A stretch of 64,000 nucleotides of DNA from JAJDXW01 sp965202895. GTDB lineage: Bacteria > Pseudomonadota > Gammaproteobacteria > HK1. The stretch is from contig OZ241901.1 of assembly GCA_965202895.1 (NCBI GenBank), positions 4,774,001 to 4,838,000 on the forward strand, given 5' to 3'. The notes below the pieces were generated by a model. The model was not told where the DNA came from. It searched no databases and saw only the letters and a list, made by a program, of their open reading frames with translations. Every line of letters starts with the position of its first letter. The first letter of the stretch is position 1. Made by a program: the position numbers and the translations under genes. Shown piece after piece: positions 1 to 8,894 of the stretch.

Positions 1-2006
1 CAGGCGGCGATGAGGGCCGGGTTGCGGGTGTCGCGGCGGTCGGGGGTGACGAGCTCCACCATGAGGTCCGCGGACCGGCCGCCGATCCGGGCGACCACGA
101 CCTCGACCAGCGTTTCCCCGAGGTCCGCCTCCGTCTCCCGCAGGGTGCGGGTCAGGTGTTCGGCGAAGGCCTCCACCCGGGCCGGCGAGGTCCCGGAGAT
201 GAACCTCGCCTCGGCGTTCACGATGGCGGTCTCCGGGGTGGGGAACAGGCGGAACGCGAGCCGCTCCCCCAGGAGCAGCCCGACGGAGAGCAGCAGCGCG
301 GCGGCCGCGCAGCTCAGCACCGTCCAGGGCTGGCCGGCGGCGGCCCTCGCCAGGGGCCGGAAGACCCGCTCGCGGAAGCGGTCGAACCCCCGGTCGAGCC
401 CGCGGCGAACCGCCCCGGCCTCCCTCCCGGAGAGGCGGCGGAACCCGCGGGACAGATGTCCCGGCAGGACGAGGAAGCTCTCGACCAGGGACGCGAGGAT
501 CACGCAGATCACGATGAGGGGGATGTCGAACAGGATCGCGCCGAGGGTTCCACCCACCAGCATCAGCGGAAGGAACGCGGCGATCGTGGTGAGCGAGGAG
601 GACAGCACCGGCGCAAGCATCCGCCGGGCGCCCGCCTGCGCCGCCGCGAGAGGGCCGGCGCCGCGCTGGTATCGGGTGAGTGCCTCCTCTCCCACCACGA
701 TCGCGTCGTCGACGATGATGCCCAGGGTCATGATGAGCGCCAGCAGGCTCACCAGATTGATGGTGCCGCCCGCCGCGTAGAGCACCCCGAGCGCGGCCGT
801 CAGGGAGACCGGGATCCCCGCCGCCACCCAGAACGCGACCCGGCGGTTCAGGAACACGAACAGCACCGCCACCACCAGCACCAGGCCGCTCGCCCCGTTC
901 TCGACCAGCAGCAGGGTCCGTTCCCGGATCTGCTCCCAGGACTCGTCGTAGCTGAACACCTCGATTCCGGGCGGCCACCGTCCGCGGCGCTCGTCGAGCC
1001 ATTCGTGCAGGATGCGGGCCGATTCGAGGCTGTCCGAGCCGCCCGCGCGGCTGAGCAGCAGGGTCACCGCGGGCCGGCCCTCGTACAGGGTGCGGACCGC
1101 GGAGCCGCGCGGCCGCCGCTCGACGGTCGCGATTTCGCCCAGGGTGATGGTCCGGCCGTCCTCGCCCGCCAGCAGGGGCAGGTCTTCGAACCCGATCTCG
1201 CGGCGCCGCTGCTCCAGCGCCCGGATCCGTTTCGCCCCACCACCGTGGCCGACGTTTCCGGCCGGGAGGTCGAGGCTCAGGGCCGCCACCCGTCGGGCGA
1301 TCTCGGCGAGCGAGGTGTCGAGCTCGCGCAGCGCGGCGGACGGCACCTGGATGGCGAGCTCCTCCGGCGGCAGGCCGTCGACGTCGATCCTGGCGATGCC
1401 GCGGCTCAGCAGCTCGTGCTCCATCCGGCGCACGATGGGGCGCAGCCGCCGCCGGTCTTCGCCGGAGACCAGCAGCCGGGCCACCGGCTCGTAGTGGACG
1501 ACGCGTGAGACCACCGGCGCCTCCGCGGTGGCCGGCAGGTTGCGGATCGACGCGACCCGATCCTTCACCTCCTCGAGGGCCAGCGCCATGTCGGCCCCCT
1601 CTTCGTAGCGCAGGCGGACCCGCGCCGCACCCTGGCGGGAGGAGGAAGCCACTTCTTCCAGGCCGCCGAGGGTAAGCAGCGCCCGCTCCAGCGGCGCGGT
1701 GACCGACGTCTCGACGTCCTCCGCGGCGGCGCCCCTCCAATGCACCTGCACGGTGATGACGGTGGGTTCGAAATCCGGGAAGGTCTGCACGTTCAGCCGG
1801 GTCAGGGACGCCCCCCCGACGAGCAGCATGATCACCATCACCAGGTTGCAGGCGACGGGGTGGCGCGCGAACACCTCGATCGGCCCCGCCCGGGAGGCGG
1901 GGGCGAAGGATGCGGGAGATTCGGGAGGCGCGGCCATTCGCGGATCGGGGAGACGCCGGCGGTTCGTCCACGGCGGACCGGCTCGCCGACCGTGGTGTGG
2001 AATCAT
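1..2006 (-). CDS. RND-type efflux transporter, inner-membrane subunit (partial, C-terminus beyond left edge)
   Basis: Proton-driven drug or metal exporter of the AcrB/HAE superfamily, acting in the inner membrane with a periplasmic adaptor. About 668 N-terminal codons are in the window and the reading frame is open to the left edge. I read a first membrane helix near residues 48-66 (LVMVIMLLVGGASL), then the porter region opening with NVQTFPDFEPTVITV. A second helix block follows that includes GIIVDDAIVVGEEAL, the RND signature with its paired membrane Asp residues. The start at ATG 2006 gives a Pro/Arg-rich leader of about 40 residues before the first helix; an internal ATG 23 codons later is also possible. 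It faces away from the adaptor gene beginning at 2076, so both probably share one control region. Substrate unknown. Confidence 0.9.
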   Translation of the reverse strand, partial: MIPHHGRRAGPPWTNRRRLPDPRMAAPPESPASFAPASRAGPIEVFARHPVACNLVMVIMLLVGGASLTRLNVQTFPDFEPTVITVQVHWRGAAAEDVETSVTAPLERALLTLGGLEEVASSSRQGAARVRLRYEEGADMALALEEVKDRVASIRNLPATAEAPVVSRVVHYEPVARLLVSGEDRRRLRPIVRRMEHELLSRGIARIDVDGLPPEELAIQVPSAALRELDTSLAEIARRVAALSLDLPAGNVGHGGGAKRIRALEQRRREIGFEDLPLLAGEDGRTITLGEIATVERRPRGSAVRTLYEGRPAVTLLLSRAGGSDSLESARILHEWLDERRGRWPPGIEVFSYDESWEQIRERTLLLVENGASGLVLVVAVLFVFLNRRVAFWVAAGIPVSLTAALGVLYAAGGTINLVSLLALIMTLGIIVDDAIVVGEEALTRYQRGAGPLAAAQAGARRMLAPVLSSSLTTIAAFLPLMLVGGTLGAILFDIPLIVICVILASLVESFLVLPGHLSRGFRRLSGREAGAVRRGLDRGFDRFRERVFRPLARAAAGQPWTVLSCAAAALLLSVGLLLGERLAFRLFPTPETAIVNAEARFISGTSPARVEAFAEHLTRTLRETEADLGETLVEVVVARIGGRSADLMVELVTPDRRDTRNPALIAA

Positions 2007-2075
2007 AATCCAACCGCGGCCCCTTTCCCTGAAAGGACCCCTGGAGCCTGATACAGTCCGGCGGGACGGACCGCC
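2007..2075. promoter_or_regulatory. Divergent control region between pump and adaptor genes
   Basis: These 69 bases separate two divergent start codons (ATG at 2006 on minus, ATG at 2076 on plus). Promoters for both genes should lie here or in the adjacent 5' coding ends. I see an AT-richer patch (AATCATAATCC) at the left end and no clear -35/-10 pair, so only the position is supported. Confidence 0.4.
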
Positions 2076-3383
2076 ATGAGCTCCGGGCGTTCGAATGTCG
2101 GTGACCCGGTGGTGAGATATCCGAAGCACTGGTTCGGCCGGGTCCTCCGGGTAACGTTTCCGGCCGCCATCCTCGGCGCGGGCATCGCGGGGACGGTGGC
2201 GCTGGTCGAGAGCAAGCCGGAGCGTGAGCCGCTCGAGGCCGAGGAGCGGGTGTGGACGGTGGCGGCGGAGGCGGTGGAGCCGGGGACGGTGACGCCCCGG
2301 ATCGTGCTCTTCGCCCGGGCCGGCTCCTCCCGCATCACCCGTCCATCCGCGGCGGTGGCCGCCGACGTGGTGGCGGTCGACGTGCTCGAAGGCCAGCGGG
2401 TGAAGCCGGGGGATCGGCTCATCGTCCTCGACGATCGGGAGATCCGGCTCGTGCTCGCCCAGCGCGACGCCGAGATGGCCGGGCTCGAAGCCGACCTGAA
2501 CCAGGAGGCGCTGCGGCGCCGGAAGGACCTCTCCGCTCTGGAGCACGAGAAGGCGCTGCTGGAGCTGGCCCGGCAGAAAGTGGCGCGGGCGAAGGACGTC
2601 GCCGAACGAGGGGTCGGGTCGAAGGCGAGTGTGGATGAGGTCCGCCGCGAGGAGGAACGCCAATTGCTCGCGGTGGAACAGCGCGAGCTGGCGGTCCGCG
2701 AGCACGAGAGCCGCCGGAAGCAGATCGAGGCGAAGCTCGCCCGCGCCGAGGCCCAGCGGTCCCGGGCGATGCTCGACCTCGAACGCACGCGGGTGCATCC
2801 CCCGTTCGAAGGACGGATCACCGAGGTGCATGTCTCCCCGGGGGACCGGGTGCGGCCCGGGGATCGGCTCTTCGCCATGTACGACACCGGGATGGTGGAG
2901 CTCCGCGCCCAGATCCCGCGGCCCCGACTGCCGGTGGTGCGCGCCGCCCTGGAGCGCGGCGAGACCCTGAACGCGCGGGCGGTGGTGGACGGCCGGGAGA
3001 TCCGGGCCGTCCTGCAGCGGCTCGGCGCTCTCGTCGACCCCGGGTCGGGCGGCACGGACGGTCTGTTCCTCGTCACCGAGGGCGCCTCGTGGCTGCAGCT
3101 CGGCCGCACGGTGGAGCTGGTCCTCGACCTGCCGCCGGTACACGATGCGGTCACCGTCCCCCCCGATGCGCTCTACGGCACGGACCGGGTGTTCGTGCTC
3201 GACGGGGACCGCATGAAGAGCATCCGGGTCGAGCGGTTCGGCGAGACCCGCGATGATCGTGGCGACCGCCGGCTGATCCTGCGCGGCCCCCGCCTCGAGG
3301 CGCCGGCTCGATTGATCGTGACGCGGCTCCCGAACGCGATCGACGGGTTGAAGGTCAGGGAGGCCGGCGCGGCGGGCGGGTAG
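2076..3383 (+). CDS. RND efflux periplasmic adaptor (membrane-fusion protein)
   Basis: Links an RND pump to the outer-membrane channel. The 435-residue protein has an N-terminal membrane anchor near residues 25-44 (TFPAAILGAGIAGTVALV). Next comes a lipoyl half-domain with VLEGQRVKPGDRLIVLDD, then a long helical hairpin rich in Glu, Arg, Leu and Ala (about residues 125-235). The second lipoyl half is HPPFEGRITEVHVSPGDRVRPGD, followed by beta-barrel and membrane-proximal domains. This is the HlyD/AcrA order and a normal length. It is divergent from its presumed partner pump at 1-2006 rather than in the usual adaptor-pump operon. No outer-membrane factor is visible in the window. Confidence 0.88.
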   Translation: MSSGRSNVGDPVVRYPKHWFGRVLRVTFPAAILGAGIAGTVALVESKPEREPLEAEERVWTVAAEAVEPGTVTPRIVLFARAGSSRITRPSAAVAADVVAVDVLEGQRVKPGDRLIVLDDREIRLVLAQRDAEMAGLEADLNQEALRRRKDLSALEHEKALLELARQKVARAKDVAERGVGSKASVDEVRREEERQLLAVEQRELAVREHESRRKQIEAKLARAEAQRSRAMLDLERTRVHPPFEGRITEVHVSPGDRVRPGDRLFAMYDTGMVELRAQIPRPRLPVVRAALERGETLNARAVVDGREIRAVLQRLGALVDPGSGGTDGLFLVTEGASWLQLGRTVELVLDLPPVHDAVTVPPDALYGTDRVFVLDGDRMKSIRVERFGETRDDRGDRRLILRGPRLEAPARLIVTRLPNAIDGLKVREAGAAGG

Positions 3384-3806
3384 CCGGCGCGGGACCGGGC
3401 GTGGGTCCTTCCTCCCGACGGATTCCCCGCCGTCGTCCAAGGCTCCACCGGGCATATCGGGCGGCCGCCGTCCGCACGGCTCGGAGGAGCCGGCCTCGGG
3501 CGGGCCGCCGGGGGGGTCGGTGCCGCTCCCGGGGCTTCCGGAAGCCCTGAGCCTCCCGCTCCCGACGTCCTGCCGCGCCGGCGCCCGGAGGGCCGGCGGC
3601 GGAGACGTCGGGACGGTGCGGGCTCTCCTCCCGGCCGGTCAGCCGGGGGCGAAAGCCCGCCCGTACTCCGCATGGCCGGTCCGGCGCGGTCCGCCGCGCC
3701 ATGAGAATGCGTGGGGAATGCGTGGGGAATGCGTGGAGTCCGCGGGGTCCGCGAGGACCGATCGGCCGGGACGGGACCTCTTCGCTCCGAACGATCTCCG
3801 GCCGCG
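3384..3806. other. Convergent intergenic region with a hairpin and short direct repeats
   Basis: Separates the ends of the adaptor (plus) and the amidase (minus). It holds a perfect 16-base palindrome GGGCTTCCGGAAGCCC at 3532-3547, which could end transcription from either side although no T-tract follows. It also holds three tandem GAATGCGTGG-type units around 3706-3735. No gene recognised. Confidence 0.4.
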
Positions 3807-5078
3807 TCAGACGAGGCCGCGGGCGACCCGCTCCGCGACGGCGAGCAGCCGGTCGTCGGTGTGGCGGGGGGCGACGAGCTGCGCCCCGATCGGCAGGCCC
3901 CGCGGCCCCTGGAACGCGGGGACCGTCACCGCCGGCAGGTGGAGTGCGGTCCACAGGTAGTTGAACGCGATGTCGCCGGTGAAGCGGAGCCCGCGGGGCG
4001 CCTCCCCGGCCGCGCTCGGGGTGAGCACCGCGTCGTAGCCCGCGAACGCCTCGTCGATCTCGGTGCGCCAACCCTGGAAGCGCCGGAGCGCCTCCCGGTA
4101 GCTCGCCGCCTCGACGGCCATGCCCCGCTCGTGGAGCTCGCGGGCGTCGGCCGACACGAGGTCGGGGTGGGTGTCGGCGTCCGGGGCGAAGCACCGCGCC
4201 CCCTCGAACCACTGGATGCGGTTGTAGATCTCGAGGCTCTCCTCGAACCCCGCGGGGAGGCCTGCGTCCTCGACCGCCATGCCGGCCGCCGCGAGCCGCC
4301 GCGCTCCGTCTTCGAGGCAGGCCCGGGTCGCCTCGTCCGCCTCCTCCCAGTGGTGGGTGCGGCAGAACCCGACCCGCGGCCGGCCCGGGAACGGATCGAG
4401 GGGCGCGGGCTCGACCCCGAGCAGCACGTCGCGAAAGAAGGCGAGGTCCTCGACGCTCCGGGCCATGCAGCCCAGGGTGTCGAGGCTCTCCGCATAGTGC
4501 CGGACACCGGCGAAGCCGAGGGTTCCGAATGTCGGCTTGTAGCCGTAGACCCCGCAGAACGAAGCCGGCCGGATCACCGATCCCGCGGTCTGGGTCCCGA
4601 TGCCGAGCGGCGCCATGCGGTCCGCGACCGCGGCGGCCGAGCCGCTCGACGAGCCGCCGGGGGTGTGGCGGACGTCGTGGGGGTTGCGGGTGGGGCCGGG
4701 ATAGCGCGCCGCGAATTCGGTGGTCACCGTCTTCCCGAGCACGATGCCCCCGGCGGCCCGGATGCGGTGGACGCAGACCGCGTCCGTGGCCGGCCGGTGA
4801 TCGCGGTAGATGGGGGAGCCGTACGTGGTCGGAGCGTCCGCCGTGTCCACGACGTCCTTGACCCCGACCGGCACGCCGCGCATCGGTCCGGCCCCGTCGT
4901 GGGCGATCGCGGCCGCGAGGACCTGCTCGCGGTCGAGGTGGGCGAAGGCCGCGATCTCGGGCTCGCGCTCCTCGATCCGCTCGAGGCACGCCCTCGCGAG
5001 CGCCTCGACGGAAAGCTCGCCGCGCTCGATCCGCCGGGCGGCCTCCACCGCCGTCAGCTCGTTCGGCCTCGCCGTCAT
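3807..5078 (-). CDS. Amidase signature family hydrolase
   Basis: Hydrolyses a C-N amide bond; substrate unknown. The 423-residue product carries the full Ser-cisSer-Lys triad of the amidase signature family: Lys74 in GVPVGVKDVVD, the Ser cluster at 143-147 in HTPGGSSSGSAAAV, and the nucleophile Ser167 in GTQTAGSVIRP. The C-terminus has the usual PAVTVPAF and GLPIGAQLV segments. Start ATG 5078 follows a strong ribosome site, GGAGGAGGAAGGCGGAG. The frame stays open further upstream, but that extension is Arg/Gly-rich antisense-type sequence and is not part of the gene. It stands alone between the convergent efflux adaptor and the PDDEXK gene upstream. It could equally be an aryl-amide or ureide hydrolase. 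Confidence 0.87.
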   Translation of the reverse strand: MTARPNELTAVEAARRIERGELSVEALARACLERIEEREPEIAAFAHLDREQVLAAAIAHDGAGPMRGVPVGVKDVVDTADAPTTYGSPIYRDHRPATDAVCVHRIRAAGGIVLGKTVTTEFAARYPGPTRNPHDVRHTPGGSSSGSAAAVADRMAPLGIGTQTAGSVIRPASFCGVYGYKPTFGTLGFAGVRHYAESLDTLGCMARSVEDLAFFRDVLLGVEPAPLDPFPGRPRVGFCRTHHWEEADEATRACLEDGARRLAAAGMAVEDAGLPAGFEESLEIYNRIQWFEGARCFAPDADTHPDLVSADARELHERGMAVEAASYREALRRFQGWRTEIDEAFAGYDAVLTPSAAGEAPRGLRFTGDIAFNYLWTALHLPAVTVPAFQGPRGLPIGAQLVAPRHTDDRLLAVAERVARGLV

Positions 5079-5434
5079 CTCCGCCTTCCTCCTCCCCCTC
5101 GGGTTCGTGCTCCGCCCGGCCGCGACGCGCCGGCCTCGCCAGACCAGCCTCGCCGCACCGGTTGCGAGCGGCTCCCGCTGCGCGCCCGTCCGGCCGCCAC
5201 CGCCGGGCCGCCCCCTCCGGTGCGAAGCATGATCGCGCCCGCCCGCCATCTCGCCGCCGGCCCGGCCTCCGGGCTGCCCCGCCCCGTCGAGGCCGCGCGG
5301 GGGCTCGGCCCGCCCCCGATCCGGTGCGGGCCGGGAGCCGGCCGGAAACGCCGGCCTCCGCCTTCGCCGAGCGCGCCCGCTCCCCCATCCATGATACCGC
5401 CCACGGGCCCGTGAGGACCGGAGGCGGGCGGCGG
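5079..5434. other. Intergenic gap, no gene seen
   Basis: 356 very GC-rich bases between the amidase start and the end of the next minus-strand gene. Apart from the amidase ribosome site at its left edge I see no coding region, repeat of the window's families or clear promoter. Confidence 0.4.
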
Positions 5435-6982
5435 TCAGGCGCGCTCGACCGCGAACGCGGCGAGGTTGCGGTCCTCGCGGCTGAACTCCACCCCGATGAG
5501 ATGGATCGGCTGCCCGAGATGGCGGTACTTGTCGGCGTAGCCCCGCGCTTCGAGCTGCGCGAGCGCGCTCCCCTCCGGGTCTTTGGCCACCATCTTGAAC
5601 CCGAAGAGATACACGTTGGCGTTGAACAGGACCGCCATGTCGAGGCGCCCGCGGCTCGTGCTGTCCTCCACCCGCACGTCGAGGCCCGCGGCCGCGAAGT
5701 GCGAGTAGAACACGCTCGCGTACCAGCCCTCGTAGCGCGCGACGTCGTTCTTCGTGTGCCACTGGTGCGGGATGCCCGCGAAGAACGACCGGAACAGCGC
5801 CTCCACCCCCTCGAAGTCGTTCGCCTCCAGCAGTCGGGGCAGGCGGATGCGATCCCTCGTCTGGCGCGAAACGTCCGGGGCCATCGCCCGCAGCAGGCTC
5901 CGGTTCAGGCTCAGGCGCACCTCGTGGTTCGGATACCCCAACCGGTACACGGGCTCGCCGCCCGCATCCTCCTCCCCGGTGATCGTCAGGTAGCCGGTCT
6001 GGAACAGCAACGCCTCGGTCGCGACGTCGTCCACGTCGAAGGTGGACAGCAGATCCTCCCCGGCGATTCCCTCCTCCAGGGACGGCGCGGCGACCTTGCG
6101 CCCGAGCAGGGTCTGCACCAGGAACGTCGGCGAGCCGGTCTCGAACCAGTGCGCCTTGAACCGGCGGGTGTCGAAGAGCAGCAGGATGTCGAAGGGGTTG
6201 TAGACCTTCTCCTCCCCGAGCCAGCCATAGCCGTTGTACCAGCGGCGGATCTCGTCCCGGTCGAGGCCCGGCAGCTCCGGCGCGAACACCGTGTCCAAGT
6301 CCGTCTCGGTGTACCCGCAGATGGCCGAGTAGCGGGGGTCCAGGGTGATGTCCTTCAGGTTGTTGAGCCCCGAGAACAGGCTCACCTTGGAGAATTTGCT
6401 CACCCCGGTGAGGAACGTGAACTCGACGTGCGCGTCGCTCGCCTTGATAGTCGAGTACAGCCCGTGCAGGAAGCGGCGGTTGGCGCGGGCGGCCTCCGGC
6501 GCGCCGAGCGCGTCCAGGATCGGCTTGTCGTACTCGTCCACCAGTACCGCCACCCGCTGGCCCGCACGCTCGTGCAACGCCTCGATGAGGCGCCGGAAGC
6601 GGGCCGGCGCGGTATCGTAACGGGCCTCGACCCCGGCCCGTCTCTCGATGGCGTCGAGCTGCGCCATCGCCTCTCCGGGCAAGAGGTCCGGGTCCTCGAA
6701 GTTCCCGCTGCCGAAGTCCAGGCGCAGCACCGGGTGGCGCACCGACCAGTCCCGGCGGCCGTGGACGTCCAGCCCCTCGAAGAGCGGCTCGTTGCCCTCG
6801 AACAGCTCCTTCAGCGTATCCACGAACAGGCTCTTGCCGAAGCGCCGCGGCCGGGACAGGAAGTAGTGGCTGCCTTCCCCGATCAACCGCTCCGCGAAGG
6901 CGGTCTTGTCCACGTAGTAGCAGCCTTCCTCACGGATCTTGCGGAAGGTCTGGATGCCGATGGGCAGCTTGCGCTTCGTCAT
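5435..6982 (-). CDS. AAA-ATPase-like / PD-(D/E)XK (DUF1703-type) protein
   Basis: A 515-residue protein of the AAA-ATPase-like family with a C-terminal PD-(D/E)XK fold domain, a common mobile or defence-type accessory gene of unknown substrate. The N-terminus has PIGIQTFRKIREEGCYYVDK and a P-loop-like RPRRFGKSLFVDTLKELF (about residues 43-60), followed by the Walker B-like VAVLVDEYDKPILDAL. The C-terminal nuclease-like part reads GRLDMAVLFNANVYLFGFKM and then a GYADKYRH segment. Family members usually have FEFK at the last catalytic strand; here the Glu is Gly (codon GGG), so the nuclease site may be dead. Length is normal and the frame is intact. It stands alone, divergent from the carnitine-type operon. 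Confidence 0.83.
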   Translation of the reverse strand: MTKRKLPIGIQTFRKIREEGCYYVDKTAFAERLIGEGSHYFLSRPRRFGKSLFVDTLKELFEGNEPLFEGLDVHGRRDWSVRHPVLRLDFGSGNFEDPDLLPGEAMAQLDAIERRAGVEARYDTAPARFRRLIEALHERAGQRVAVLVDEYDKPILDALGAPEAARANRRFLHGLYSTIKASDAHVEFTFLTGVSKFSKVSLFSGLNNLKDITLDPRYSAICGYTETDLDTVFAPELPGLDRDEIRRWYNGYGWLGEEKVYNPFDILLLFDTRRFKAHWFETGSPTFLVQTLLGRKVAAPSLEEGIAGEDLLSTFDVDDVATEALLFQTGYLTITGEEDAGGEPVYRLGYPNHEVRLSLNRSLLRAMAPDVSRQTRDRIRLPRLLEANDFEGVEALFRSFFAGIPHQWHTKNDVARYEGWYASVFYSHFAAAGLDVRVEDSTSRGRLDMAVLFNANVYLFGFKMVAKDPEGSALAQLEARGYADKYRHLGQPIHLIGVEFSREDRNLAAFAVERA

Positions 6983-7037
6983 GGGGCCACCATACCCCGA
7001 CCTCGCTGGTGATCAAAGCCGGATCGGGCGGCCGTCG

Positions 7038-7103
7038 CCGTTCCGAGAGAGAGCGGTGGGAATCGATCCCCGGACGCGAATCGGTCAGCGTGAAAAAACC
7101 CTG
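7038..7103 (+). promoter_or_regulatory. 66-bp conserved upstream element (copy 1), ahead of the carnitine-type genes
   Basis: Aligns without gaps over 66 bases, by my count 51 identical, with 27020-27085. It runs from CCGTTC to CCCTG and contains AGAGCGGTGGG, a near-palindrome around ATCGAT, and CAGCGTGAAA. It lies 124 bases before the first gene of the operon. A small hairpin with a TTCG-type loop (CCCTGCTTCGGCCAGGG) follows immediately. It may be an operator or a structured leader; I do not recognise it as a known riboswitch. Confidence 0.5.
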
Positions 7104-7226
7104 CTTCGGCCAGGGGCGGGTCCCGCAGACCGCATTGTTCGATATGATGCGCCCGGTCCGCGAGGCAGGAGCCTCCCCTGCCCTCGCGGGGCGCGAATGC
7201 GAGCAGCCGGGGCAGGATTCGCGGCC

Positions 7227-8894
7227 ATGAACGGGGACGGAAGCGGGAGCCGGGTCCGGAGCCCGGGTCGCGGCCGGAGCGGGAGCACCGACGAGGTCGG
7301 GCGGGTCGCCCTCCTCGGGGCCGGGGTCGTCGGGGCCGGGTGGGCGGCGCGGTTCGCGGTGAACGGCGTCGACGTCCGCATCCACGACCCGGACCCGCGC
7401 GCCCGCGCCCGGGTCGACGAGGTGGTGCAGGACGCGGCGCGCGCCTGCACGAGGCTCACCCTCGCGCCCCCCGTGCCGCACGGCCGGATCGAGATCGCGG
7501 CGAGCATCGAGGAAGCGGTCGCGGGGGCGGGGTTCGTCCAGGAGAGCGTGCCCGAACGCGAGGAGGTGAAGCGCCCTCTCCTCGCGGCCGCGAGCCGGGC
7601 CGCACCCGCCGACGCGATCATCGCCTCCTCGACCTCGGGCCTCCTCCCGAGCCGGCTCCAGGCCGGCTGCGCGGGGCCGGAGCGGGTGGTGGTGGGGCAC
7701 CCCTTCATTCCCGTCTATCTGCTGCCGCTCGTGGAGGTGGTCGGCGGGGAAGCCACGTCCGCGGAGACGAAGCAGCGGGCCGCGGCCCTCTACCGGACGG
7801 TCGGGATGCACCCCCTGGTGCTCGACGCGGAGATCGACGCCTTCATCGCCGACCGCCTCCTCGAGGCGGTCTGGCGCGAGGCCCTGCATCTCGTGAACGA
7901 CGGGGTCGCCACCGCCGGGCAGATCGACGAGGCGATCGCGTTCGGCCCGGGGCTCCGCTGGAGCGTCATGGGCACCTTCCTCCTCTACCGCCTGGCCGGC
8001 GGCGAGGCGGGGATGCGCCACTTCCTCGATCAGTTCGGCCCGACCCTGGAGCTGCCCTGGACACGCCTCGAAGCGCCGGCGCTGACCGAGGACCTCGCGG
8101 CCCGGATCGCCGCGCAGTCCGACGCGCAGGCGGCCGGGCGCACCATCCGCGAGCTCACCCGGCTTCGCGACGACTGCCTGGTGTCGGTGATGCAGGGCCT
8201 TCGCACCCACGACCACGGCGCCGGCGCGGTCCTTCGCGCCTACGAGGCGAAGCTCTTCTCCCGCGCCCACCGCGCCGCGCGGACCGCGGCCCACGACCTC
8301 TCCCGGCCTCTCGAGCTGCACGCGGCGCGCGTGGCGGCCGACTGGGTCGACTTCAACAACCACATGACCGAGAGCCGCTACCTCCAGGTGTTCGGGGACG
8401 CGACCGACGCGCTGCTCCGCTTCGTGGGGGCGGATGACGAGTACATGGCGGCCGGACGAAGCTTCTACACCGTGGAGACCCATATCCGGCACCTCCGCGA
8501 GGTGGCGGGCGGGGAGCCGGTGTCGGTGGCGACGCGGGTCCTCGGCTGCGACGAGAAGCGCGTGCACCTCTTCCACCGCATGTTCCATGGAGAGCGGCGG
8601 GGCGGGGCGGAGCGGAGCGGGGAGGAGCGGGGCGGAGAGCGGCAGGGCGGGAGAGCGGGAGCGCGCGGGCGCGAGCTCGCCACCGCCGAGCACATGCTGC
8701 TCCACGTGGACACGGCCGCGGGCCGGGCCGCCCCGGCCGCGCCCGAGGTGCTGGGGAGGATCGAGGAGATCGCCCGTGCCCAGGCGCCCCTCGGGGCGCC
8801 GGACGGGGCCGGGCGGCGGATCGCCATGCCGGGCGAACGAAGCCCGGCCGGGGGCCGGGTGGGCGCCGCCTCGCCGGAGGTCGACGCCGGGTGA
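7227..8894 (+). CDS. L-carnitine dehydrogenase-type 3-hydroxyacyl-CoA dehydrogenase fused to a thioesterase
   Basis: Probably oxidises L-carnitine to 3-dehydrocarnitine with NAD and also carries a hot-dog thioesterase, as in the bifunctional carnitine dehydrogenase/betainyl-CoA thioesterase of some proteobacteria. From ATG 7227 the 555-residue protein has a dinucleotide site VALLGAGVVGAGWAARFA (about residues 27-44). The 3-hydroxyacyl-CoA dehydrogenase motifs are SSTSGLLPS and GHPFIPVYLLPLVEVV, and the helical domain runs to about residue 345. The thioesterase starts near ADWVDFNNHMTESRYLQVFGDA. Inside the thioesterase is a Gly/Arg/Glu-rich insert encoded by a GGAGCGG-like purine repeat. It begins a plus-strand gene set with CoA genes. 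Exact substrate is inferred from fusion type and neighbours. Confidence 0.78.
   Translation: MNGDGSGSRVRSPGRGRSGSTDEVGRVALLGAGVVGAGWAARFAVNGVDVRIHDPDPRARARVDEVVQDAARACTRLTLAPPVPHGRIEIAASIEEAVAGAGFVQESVPEREEVKRPLLAAASRAAPADAIIASSTSGLLPSRLQAGCAGPERVVVGHPFIPVYLLPLVEVVGGEATSAETKQRAAALYRTVGMHPLVLDAEIDAFIADRLLEAVWREALHLVNDGVATAGQIDEAIAFGPGLRWSVMGTFLLYRLAGGEAGMRHFLDQFGPTLELPWTRLEAPALTEDLAARIAAQSDAQAAGRTIRELTRLRDDCLVSVMQGLRTHDHGAGAVLRAYEAKLFSRAHRAARTAAHDLSRPLELHAARVAADWVDFNNHMTESRYLQVFGDATDALLRFVGADDEYMAAGRSFYTVETHIRHLREVAGGEPVSVATRVLGCDEKRVHLFHRMFHGERRGGAERSGEERGGERQGGRAGARGRELATAEHMLLHVDTAAGRAAPAAPEVLGRIEEIARAQAPLGAPDGAGRRIAMPGERSPAGGRVGAASPEVDAG
8588..8672 (+). repeat. Purine-rich low-complexity insert inside the thioesterase domain
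   Basis: About 85 bases made almost only of G and A with scattered C, built of GGCGGGGCGGAGCGG-like units. They translate as a Gly/Arg/Glu/Ser-rich loop between RVHLFHRMFHGE and ELATAEHMLLHVD. A pyrimidine-rich mirror-like stretch occurs on the same strand at about 10235-10310. Confidence 0.6.

Noticed and set aside
3355..5388. Very long open frames antisense to the amidase and most other genes
   Set aside because: In DNA this GC-rich, stop codons are rare on all frames. These frames lack domain patterns, while the opposite strand has complete catalytic motifs and ribosome sites.
7038..7103. Glycine, SAM/SAH or guanidine riboswitch
   Set aside because: I compared the conserved strings from memory with these classes and found no matching core; left as an unidentified element.
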